From an uncultured Treponema sp. (GTDB lineage Bacteria > Spirochaetota > Spirochaetia > Treponematales > Treponemataceae), in the NCBI GenBank assembly GCA_905372235.1, contig CAJPOF010000075.1, forward strand, positions 1 through 6,286: a DNA stretch of 6,286 bases. The letters run 5' to 3'. Shown here piece by piece: positions 1-4,270 of this stretch. The stretch's first letter is position 1, and every line of letters begins with the position of its first letter. The notes under the pieces are model-generated. The model was not told where the DNA came from, made no database searches, and was given only the letters and a program-made list of their open reading frames with translations. A program made the position numbers and the translations under genes.

Positions 1-48
1 AGGGGGAGAGAGGACACCCCATCAGACTGGGGTTTCCTCTCTCCCCCT
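1..48. repeat. Long GC-rich hairpin (repeat cluster, left edge)
   Basis: Bases 1-14 are exactly complementary to 35-48 (AGGGGGAGAGAGGA against TCCTCTCTCCCCCT). After one mismatch, 16-20 pairs with 29-33, leaving an 8-nt loop at 21-28. The stem reaches the first base of the window, so it may continue upstream. Its core (12-31) recurs exactly at 262-281, which marks it as part of a dispersed repeat. No T-run follows on the plus strand, so it is not a clear intrinsic terminator. Function unknown. Confidence 0.75.
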
Positions 49-74
49 TAGACCCTCACTCTCCTTCCCGACTG

Positions 75-95
75 CTTAGGGGGATACCCCCTAAG
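75..95. repeat. Perfect 9-bp palindrome with ATA loop
   Basis: CTTAGGGGG (75-83) pairs fully with CCCCCTAAG (87-95) around a 3-nt loop. It sits between other hairpins of the same noncoding cluster. A smaller 7-bp hairpin (GTTTTGC 109-115 with GCAAAAC 120-126) follows directly. No function can be assigned. Confidence 0.65.
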
Positions 96-210
96 AACCC
101 GTACACTCGTTTTGCTTATGCAAAACTCGTTCTTTGTCGTGTTCACGCTGTTTGTATCAGAGCGGGATATTTAGGCTTCATTCATCATACTCTTTCCCGT
201 ATGCCCACCC

Positions 211-240
211 CACAAAATGGGCAAAAACGCCCATTTTGTG
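211..240. repeat. Perfect 12-bp hairpin
   Basis: CACAAAATGGGC (211-222) is exactly complementary to GCCCATTTTGTG (229-240), with a 6-nt loop. It could fold in RNA from either strand, but no T-tract follows on either side, so termination is not indicated. It is one of several strong palindromes in the first 550 bases. Confidence 0.7.
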
Positions 241-261
241 CCAACAGGATTTATTCCGCAG

Positions 262-281
262 GGACACCCCATCAGACTGGG
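262..281 (+). repeat. Second copy of a 20-nt motif
   Basis: These 20 bases are identical to 12-31, where they form the inner part of the left-edge hairpin. Here the flanking arms are missing (GGGAGGGCGG follows), so this looks like a partial or decayed copy. An exact 20-nt match 250 bp apart is not expected by chance and supports a dispersed repeat family. Confidence 0.65.
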
Positions 282-364
282 AGGGCGGCGGTGAAACTGG
301 ATTTACAACCGTTTATGTTTCTTCCGCCGCCTCAAGTTTTCCTTGCGGAAAACTCGCATAAGAC

Positions 365-450
365 ATCTAGCAAGAATCGGACTTTCGTCCGATTCTTGGG
401 GCGAACATACGAGGCGTTATACGATGAACGATGCATAAGAATGTCCATGC
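365..450 (+). repeat. 86-bp tandem repeat, copy 1
   Basis: This block aligns without gaps to 468-553; I count 73 of 86 identical positions. It begins ATCTAGCAAGAATCGG and opens with a perfect 12-bp hairpin: CAAGAATCGGAC (371-382), loop TTTC, GTCCGATTCTTG (387-398). The long-range pairing seen in copy 2 is broken here by substitutions. Frames across it stay open for short stretches and could be annotated as small proteins. No start with a ribosome site or recognisable domain supports that, and differences between copies change most encoded residues they touch. Confidence 0.75.
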
Positions 451-467
451 TCTTCAATGAACACTTT

Positions 468-553
468 ATCTAGCAAGAATCGGGCTTTTGCACGATTCTT
501 GGGGCGGACATACAAAGCGTTATACAATGAACGATGCCTAATAATGTCCGCCC
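468..553 (+). repeat. 86-bp tandem repeat, copy 2
   Basis: This is the second copy of the element at 365-450, offset by exactly 103 bp. The first hairpin is kept with one internal mismatch: 474-482 pairs with 493-501, then 484-485 with 490-491 around TTTT. A second, enclosing-type pairing is perfect here: GGGCGGACAT (502-511) with ATGTCCGCCC (544-553). The element thus folds as two successive hairpins. Its right end lies about 12-15 bases before recognisable chemoreceptor coding sequence begins, suggesting that the repeat replaced or was inserted into that gene. Confidence 0.75.
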
Positions 554-568
554 GCTTGCCATGAATGC

Positions 569-751
569 GGCATCTTTGAAGAAATGCACAAACTCGACAG
601 CCTGACGCTCCGCCTGAAAGACAGCATGAATGAAATGTCCGACGGCGTAATGCAAATCAATTCTACAGTCCAAGAGGTTGATGACCTCGCCAAAAAAAAC
701 GACCTGAGCATCAAACGTCTTGCGCATGAAGTGAAGAAATTTAAGATCTAG
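569..751 (+). pseudogene. Methyl-accepting chemotaxis protein, C-terminal remnant
   Basis: One frame reads GIFEEMHKLDSLTLRLKDSM, then NEMSDGVMQINSTVQEVDDL and a tail ending SIKRLAHEVKKFKI before TAG at 749-751. This is the characteristic extreme C-terminus of spirochaete chemoreceptors (an E-M-x-K-L-D-x-L-T segment, then S-M-N-E-M-x-x-G, Q-I-N, V-x-E-V and a final F-K-I/V). Full MCPs are several hundred residues; only about 60 remain. The frame is closed by TAA at 542-544 inside the adjoining repeat. The sensor, membrane, HAMP and signalling-tip regions are absent. There is no start codon with a ribosome site matched to this frame, so it is best read as a broken gene. An out-of-window 5' part separated by the repeats cannot be excluded. 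Confidence 0.8.
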
Positions 752-782
752 AAGCTGTACAAAGTTGCCTGTTTTTTGAGCT

Positions 783-811
783 TTTACAATTTTTCCATGT
801 GAGTTTATAAT
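783..811 (+). promoter_or_regulatory. Sigma-70-type promoter for the HIT gene
   Basis: TTTACA (783-788, 5 of 6 to consensus) is followed by exactly 17 nt and a perfect TATAAT (806-811). Transcription would start near 818, giving a leader of about 80 nt before the ATG at 898. A separate TTGACA at 815-820 lies just downstream but has only poor -10 candidates (TGAAAA), so I prefer the first pair. Confidence 0.65.
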
Positions 812-829
812 AAATTGACATTTGCCACA

Positions 830-868
830 TTCCGCTTTGAAAAATCAGAGCCATATTTTAAAGCGGAA
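830..868 (+). promoter_or_regulatory. Leader hairpin upstream of the HIT gene
   Basis: TTCCGCTTT (830-838) pairs perfectly with AAAGCGGAA (860-868), and a G-T pair plus three A-T pairs extend it inward (839-842 with 856-859). The hairpin lies in the predicted 5' leader, after the promoter and 12 nt before the AAAGGAG ribosome site at 881-887. It does not cover the ribosome site and has no T-run after it, so it may be a stability element or a protein site. No known riboswitch is recognised. Confidence 0.45.
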
Positions 869-897
869 AATTCGGCATAAAAAGGAGTTTTTAGAAA

Positions 898-1302
898 ATG
901 GAAGATTGTATTTTTTGCAAAATCATTAACGGAGAGATTCCGTGCATGAAAGTTTACGAAGATGAGCATACGCTTTCTTTTATGGACATAGCAAATGATG
1001 TTGACGGACACATGCTGGTCATTCCCAAAAAACATTGCACGAACATTTTGGATGCAGACGAAAAAACGCTTCACCATGTGATGGACACTGTAAAAAAAGT
1101 TTCCGAACACTGCGTAAAAAACTGCGGCTGTGAAGGCATCAACATACTTAATGCGAACAACCAATGCGCAGGACAAAGCGTATTCCATCTTCATATGCAT
1201 ATTATTCCAAGAAAAAACGGAGACGGACTTCCGAGCGAACCGAAATTTACAGGTGCTTTGCGTTCTTTGGAAGAAAATCACAAGATGTTGAAAATGCAGT
1301 AA
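898..1302 (+). CDS. HIT family nucleotide-binding hydrolase (HinT-like)
   Basis: The 134-aa product is a complete histidine-triad protein. It opens with the CxxC pair (C4, C7 in DCIFCKI) typical of zinc-containing bacterial HIT proteins. It has the conserved GHMLVIPKKH strand (residues 37-46), N82-x-x-N85, and the triad GQSVFHLHMHIIPR with H97, H99 and H101. H99 is the expected nucleophile. Members are small cytosolic dimers that hydrolyse nucleoside phosphoramidates or dinucleotide-type substrates; the physiological substrate here cannot be read from sequence. The length is usual for the family. AAAGGAG at 881-887 lies 10 nt before the ATG and fixes the start. It appears to be monocistronic, with its own promoter at 783-811. 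It is unusually cysteine-rich outside the zinc pair (C16, C47, C72, C76, C78, C90). The family call is very secure; whether it is a HinT orthologue is less so. Confidence 0.95.
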   Translation: MEDCIFCKIINGEIPCMKVYEDEHTLSFMDIANDVDGHMLVIPKKHCTNILDADEKTLHHVMDTVKKVSEHCVKNCGCEGINILNANNQCAGQSVFHLHMHIIPRKNGDGLPSEPKFTGALRSLEENHKMLKMQ

Positions 1303-1463
1303 TAGAGGTTTTTAAATCCGAATCGCAAAGGATTTTGAGATTTTTCTGCGTAAAACTTAGCGATAAGTCAGAAGAATTATTCGGTTTTATCAGGATTAAG
1401 ATTCTCTTCGAGCCGGAAACGTTAAGCATAGAAAAACTAGCTTGTATCTATGACGGAATTTAG
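1302..1463 (+). other. Possible decayed coding fragment after the HIT gene
   Basis: A frame that overlaps the HIT stop stays open for 53 codons to TAG at 1461-1463, with a protein-like composition (for example DKSEELFGFIRIKILFEPET and then LSIEKLACIYDGI). No ATG, GTG or TTG start with a ribosome site is present downstream of the HIT stop, and no domain is recognised. It could be the tail of a lost gene or chance. The rest of the gap to 1598 is AT-rich with poly-T and poly-A runs (1471-1479, 1492-1498, 1571-1578). A weak 6-bp hairpin (1314-1319 with 1330-1335) is followed by TTTTT, and I see nothing else supportable there. Confidence 0.2.
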
Positions 1464-1598
1464 AGCAATTTTTTTTTATGTTGAAGCCCCATTTTTTTAT
1501 GTCTTTTATGGACAGAATCGCTTACGAATGACATAATAAAAAAGGGAATAAAAGATAACTTCGGTTTCTTAAAAAAAACGTATTGCGTTCTTAAAAAA

Positions 1599-1628
1599 TT
1601 GACAAACATATAGTTAATTGGCTATATC
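1599..1628 (+). promoter_or_regulatory. Promoter of the lipoprotein pair, with internal dyad
   Basis: A perfect TTGACA (1599-1604) is followed after 18 nt by TATATC (1623-1628). Within the spacer, and overlapping the -10, is the inverted repeat ATATAG (1608-1613), 8 nt, CTATAT (1622-1627). A dyad in this place is where an activator or repressor dimer would bind. The predicted start near 1635 leaves an untranslated leader of about 135 nt before the ATG at 1773. Confidence 0.5.
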
Positions 1629-1719
1629 TGTTTTTTACCCCTTATCAGTTAGGTTATCGAGTTTTTAGTCGTTGAAACAGCACGACATAAAATATCACAC
1701 TTAGAAATAACATGCTCCG

Positions 1720-1736
1720 ATACTGTAGGTTCAGAG
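1720..1736 (+). repeat. 17-nt direct repeat, leader copy
   Basis: These 17 bases (ATACTGTAGGTTCAGAG) are identical to 1957-1973, which lies inside the short lipoprotein gene and encodes part of AYTVGSEE. This copy is in the untranslated leader about 35 nt before the start codon. The flanks differ at once, so it is a short local duplication or a shared binding/pairing element rather than a longer repeat. Confidence 0.5.
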
Positions 1737-1772
1737 CAACTTCAGTTTTTATGCTAAATAATGGAGAAAGCA

Positions 1773-2039
1773 ATGAAAAAAATCAATTTTTTTATCGGAT
1801 TTACAGTTCTTGCATTTGTGGGCTGTAAAAATGGTACTGAATATTCACCAAATTACACTTTTGACGCTGAGAACAATGTGAATGTCAGTTATTACCAAAA
1901 AGACGCTAAGGCTGACCTGCTTTCATTTCTGCAGGACGGTTCTTCAAGGTCTGCCTATACTGTAGGTTCAGAGGAAAATACATGGGAAAAAGTGCTGTAT
2001 GAGCCGCAGGCAGATATAAATATTAGGGCAAGCCTATGA
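1773..2039 (+). CDS. Short putative lipoprotein, unknown function
   Basis: The likely product is 88 aa, starting MKKINFFIGF and ending ADINIRASL. The N-terminus is a bacterial lipoprotein signal: KK, a hydrophobic stretch (residues 4-16), then FVGC with C18 as the lipidated cysteine. F at -3 is tolerated by the looser spirochaete lipobox. The mature part (about 70 aa) is polar and has no recognised domain. I chose the ATG at 1773 rather than 1761 because GGAG at 1763-1766 lies 6 nt before it and the signal peptide then begins normally. The stop overlaps the next start as ATGA (2036-2039), indicating co-transcription and translational coupling with the larger lipoprotein. The predicted promoter is at 1599-1628. 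The 17-nt segment at 1957-1973 is duplicated in its own leader. It may be a membrane-anchored partner of the next protein, or a shortened relic of a larger lipoprotein. Confidence 0.7.
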   Translation: MKKINFFIGFTVLAFVGCKNGTEYSPNYTFDAENNVNVSYYQKDAKADLLSFLQDGSSRSAYTVGSEENTWEKVLYEPQADINIRASL

Positions 2040-3247
2040 AACGCCTGACTTTGCCACTCATTGCAATCCTTTTGGGCTTTTCGTCGTGCGGACTTATGGA
2101 TTTGAAGCCCGACAGGGAGGTTTTTGGAAACTTTGAGCCTCTTGAATGGTCGGACGACTATGTGTTTGCGGCCACAAACTATCCGCAGTCCATACAGGTA
2201 TGGAACAAGGAAACCGGCAAACTCGTAAGGAATTATTACCTTACCACAAATCCGTCTTGGACAAAAAAAAACGGAAGAAGTTTGTGGATTTATGATATGG
2301 TAGCCATGGGTAAAAATATATGGATTACGGCAGATGGGATACAAAGGAATCTTATTAGATTGAATGTTCCAACAGGAGAGTTCAAGTTCATAGATCTTGA
2401 CTGCGGACCTGAATACCTAGAAATATGTGAAGACAGAGGAACTGTTTTTGCCGCAACATACTGCGACCCCAGGATAGGTATTGCCATAAGGGAGCTGGAT
2501 GGAGATGGGAAAATTCTGCACAAATACAATGTCCAGCACAGTGATTTAGATGTGAGCGATCTAGATGGACTTAGATTCAGAAATGGGGCTGCATATACTT
2601 TGTGTACCAGATTTTCGGATTTCAATGTTGGGGAAGAAGAGGAGGAAGGTTACAAGGTTCTAAAACTGAAAGACGGAAAATATGAGTTTACTGAAATTTC
2701 AAAAAAGGTATTGTACAGTCCTCTCCCTTCCCTCGATGCGGAATTTTCAGGAAAATATGTTTCATCTTTTCCCTTGATTAGAGCAAGTGCTAATACAGCT
2801 CCTGTTTTCGCAGTGCTAAGCATGGTAAGGAGTCCCGGTTTGTATCGGTTTCTGTACAGGATAGAAAATTTTGAACCCCTGGAATTTTCGTACACCGGCA
2901 TATTGGTGAGCAGCAAAAAGAATGACAGGGCGTTTTTTTCCGTTACGGAGTACAATAACTGCATTTACAACACAGGAAGAAAACATGGCGGAATGCTTGA
3001 ATGTGCGCGGTATCTTAATACGGGCGGTGCCGAGATAAGCGTTGTGCAGATGCCTTGGGGCAATCAGCTGTACTGCTCCCGATTCGGGGACAGCTCATGG
3101 TTCAGCAAGGATGTCTTCACTTATAACTTCGATACAAATTCTTGGGACAAAAGCGGAGCTCCTCAGATTTACAAGGTCGACTTTAAGACAAACCGAGTGC
3201 TTATTTACAATGCCGACGGCACGCACAATGTTGTTGGAACGCTATAG
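2036..3247 (+). CDS. Putative lipoprotein, possible beta-propeller, unknown function
   Basis: The product is 403 aa. It starts with a lipoprotein signal peptide (MKRLTLPLIAILLGFSSC) whose lipidated cysteine would be C18, so the protein should be exported and anchored in a membrane. The rest is rich in alternating aromatic/hydrophobic strands and tight turns. Recurrent segments read like propeller blades: VWNKETGKLVRNYYL (55-69), RLNVPTGEFKFIDL (108-121), an IRELDGDGKILHKYNV strand pair (151-166), KVLKLKDGKYEFTE (207-220) and YKVDFKTNRVLIYN (379-392). This suggests a beta-propeller of WD40/YVTN-like or Kelch-like architecture; that fold call is inference, and no enzymatic motif is seen. An acidic run (EEEEEG, 200-205) lies in a loop. 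AGGG at 2025-2028 lies 7 nt before the ATG, which overlaps the preceding stop (ATGA). Its partner is the short lipoprotein upstream. Specific function unknown. Confidence 0.8.
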   Translation: MKRLTLPLIAILLGFSSCGLMDLKPDREVFGNFEPLEWSDDYVFAATNYPQSIQVWNKETGKLVRNYYLTTNPSWTKKNGRSLWIYDMVAMGKNIWITADGIQRNLIRLNVPTGEFKFIDLDCGPEYLEICEDRGTVFAATYCDPRIGIAIRELDGDGKILHKYNVQHSDLDVSDLDGLRFRNGAAYTLCTRFSDFNVGEEEEEGYKVLKLKDGKYEFTEISKKVLYSPLPSLDAEFSGKYVSSFPLIRASANTAPVFAVLSMVRSPGLYRFLYRIENFEPLEFSYTGILVSSKKNDRAFFSVTEYNNCIYNTGRKHGGMLECARYLNTGGAEISVVQMPWGNQLYCSRFGDSSWFSKDVFTYNFDTNSWDKSGAPQIYKVDFKTNRVLIYNADGTHNVVGTL

Positions 3248-3278
3248 AAAAAATTATAAAGACGAATGAGGCTGTCGG

Positions 3279-3330
3279 CAGGGAGCAAGCGGTACAGAAG
3301 TGCCTTTAAGCCCCCTGTTACGGCTCGTAA
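3279..3330. other. Two hairpins between convergent transcription units
   Basis: CAGGGAGC (3279-3286) pairs with GCCCCCTG (3310-3317) with one mismatch. Inside it GGTAC (3291-3295) pairs with GTGCC (3300-3304; one G-T pair included) around an AGAA tetraloop. Directly after it TTACG (3318-3322) pairs with CGTAA (3326-3330). This lies where plus-strand lipoprotein and minus-strand flagellar transcripts meet, so a terminator role is plausible. No T-run follows on either strand, so a standard intrinsic terminator is not shown. Confidence 0.4.
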
Positions 3331-3361
3331 GCTGAAATTCAAAGAAAATCGCCTTGCATTT

Positions 3362-3583
3362 TTACAAAGCCGAACCTTTAGTCATCATGGAAAAGCGAAA
3401 TAAGAGAATCTGCAAAAAAGTGATTACGGCTATCGCTAAAAGCCCTAAAAAAATCACTCTGTAAATCAGGATTTTCTTTTTGTTCTGAGCATTTTTTTCT
3501 TTTGCGCACTCTTTTTTGATTCTAAAAAAAATGAAAACCGACAACGAAAGTGAAAAAATCAATTCCACAAGAAGCGAAATCAT
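3362..3583 (-). CDS. Small two-helix membrane protein in the flagellar cluster
   Basis: The 73-aa product has two hydrophobic segments, residues about 3-21 (SLLVELIFSLSLSVFIFFR) and about 43-65 (VIFLGLLAIAVITFLQILL onward). They are joined by a strongly basic, Lys-rich linker (KKECAKEKNAQNKKK, 23-37), so the loop is probably cytoplasmic with both ends outside. No domain is recognised. Its ATG (3583-3581) overlaps the stop of the FlgJ-type gene as ATGA, which is strong evidence that it is a real, translationally coupled gene. Its ribosome site would lie inside that gene (AAAGATAA just upstream is poor), fitting reinitiation. It is the last gene before the convergent gap. A role in the periplasmic flagellum is inferred from position only. 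Confidence 0.7.
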   Translation of the reverse strand: MISLLVELIFSLSLSVFIFFRIKKECAKEKNAQNKKKILIYRVIFLGLLAIAVITFLQILLFRFSMMTKGSAL

Positions 3584-4098
3584 TTATCTTTCAGGCTAAG
3601 ATAAATCTGGTCTGCAAGTCCGAATCCTGCGTTTTTGGTCATGCTTGTGGCGTATTCGTCAAAAAGCATATCCTCGTACATTTTTCCTGCAAAATCTTCT
3701 GAAAAAAGTGCGGATTTTGAAACGGTTTTCCGCATCGAAGAAAGCATTTCCTTTACAAAATAACTTTCAAGTTCCATGGATTTTTCGTATAGCACAGACG
3801 ACCTGTCTATTTTGTCCTGAATCACATGGCTGTTAGCCTGATTTGAAGCGGCTCCTTTGGGAAGGGATGCTTTGTCGTTAGGATTTGAAAACGAACCTGA
3901 AAATCCGCTTGTGTATTCTCCGTTAAGCCTACCGTTTTTTACCACCTGAGATGACGAGAGCGTTCCGCCTCCGTTTTTTCCGCTAAGGTTCTGTACAAGG
4001 TCGGAAAACTTTGCCTTTTCGCCGTTTATTTTTGCGTTCTGAACCGCCGCTTTCCCTCCTGAAAGTGAAGAGAACGAATTTACAAATCCTACTTCCAT
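3580..4098 (-). CDS. flgJ: FlgJ-type flagellar rod-binding protein (no muramidase domain)
   Basis: The product is 172 aa. The C-terminal part, residues about 100-169, matches the rod-binding domain found at the N-terminus of proteobacterial FlgJ. It has LYEKSMELESYFVKEMLSSM (103-122), MRKTVSKSALFSEDFAGKMY and DMLFDEYATSMTKNAGFGLADQIY. The first 95 residues are low-complexity, rich in Ser, Gly, Asn and Lys, and probably disordered. The peptidoglycan-hydrolase domain of enteric FlgJ is absent, as in other spirochaetes and many non-enteric bacteria, so wall cutting for the rod must come from another enzyme. The domain acts in the periplasm as a rod cap or assembly scaffold for FlgF/FlgG-type subunits. 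GGAG at 4107-4110 lies 8 nt from the ATG. It follows flgG but is separated from it by an intrinsic terminator and has its own sigma-28-like promoter. It overlaps the next small gene by ATGA. The domain call is strong; the flgJ symbol is by domain equivalence. Confidence 0.85.
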   Translation of the reverse strand: MEVGFVNSFSSLSGGKAAVQNAKINGEKAKFSDLVQNLSGKNGGGTLSSSQVVKNGRLNGEYTSGFSGSFSNPNDKASLPKGAASNQANSHVIQDKIDRSSVLYEKSMELESYFVKEMLSSMRKTVSKSALFSEDFAGKMYEDMLFDEYATSMTKNAGFGLADQIYLSLKDK

Positions 4099-4118
4099 CT
4101 CAAAAACTCCTATAAAGA

Positions 4119-4145
4119 TTATCGGAACAGAAAAAAAAATCTTTA
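4119..4145 (-). promoter_or_regulatory. Sigma-28 (FliA) promoter for the flgJ unit
   Basis: On the minus strand TAAAGATT (4145-4138) is followed by exactly 11 nt (4137-4127) and TCCGATAA (4126-4119). The accepted sigma-28 consensus is TAAAGTTT-N11-GCCGATAA, so this is 7 of 8 at each element with the exact spacing. Transcription would begin near 4112, just before the GGAG ribosome site (4110-4107), giving a very short leader. It lies downstream of the flgG terminator, so it explains how flgJ is transcribed separately. Confidence 0.75.
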
Positions 4146-4198
4146 CGGACTAAAAATAATCATTTTATGATAAGCTCATAGTCTTTTATAAATTTCAT

Positions 4199-4240
4199 AA
4201 AAAAAAGGCTTTCTCAAAAGTCTGTTACTTTTGAGAAAGC
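4199..4240 (-). terminator. Intrinsic terminator after flgG
   Basis: On the minus strand a perfect 14-bp stem (GCTTTCTCAAAAGT at 4240-4227 with ACTTTTGAGAAAGC at 4221-4208) encloses a 5-nt loop. One C and then eight T residues (4206-4199) follow. It begins 31 nt past the flgG stop. The T-tract is strong only in the minus direction, so it acts on the flgF-flgG transcript and insulates the downstream flgJ unit. Confidence 0.92.
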
Positions 4241-4270
4241 ACCTTTTATAAGACTTTAGAATTTACTTTA

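Noticed and set aside
134..473. Two overlapping plus-strand open frames (75 and 90 codons) in the repeat cluster
   Set aside because: They run through palindromes and repeats, have no convincing ribosome site or domain, and read like translated repeat DNA.
365..553. CRISPR array
   Set aside because: There are only two long, diverged repeats (86 bp) with a 17-bp gap between them and no cas genes; this is not CRISPR geometry.
1..570. Insertion sequence with transposase
   Set aside because: No transposase-like frame, no flanking target duplication and no pair of terminal inverted repeats bounding the cluster could be seen.
470..727. Minus-strand open frame of 85 codons
   Set aside because: It is antisense to the second repeat copy and to the chemoreceptor tail, whose frame clearly matches a known family.
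805..1281. Minus-strand open frame of 158 codons over the HIT gene
   Set aside because: The plus-strand frame holds the full HIT motif, ribosome site and promoter; the antisense frame is a shadow.
1955..2964. Three minus-strand open frames under the large lipoprotein gene
   Set aside because: They are antisense to a continuous 403-codon frame with signal peptide and ribosome site, and show no family features.
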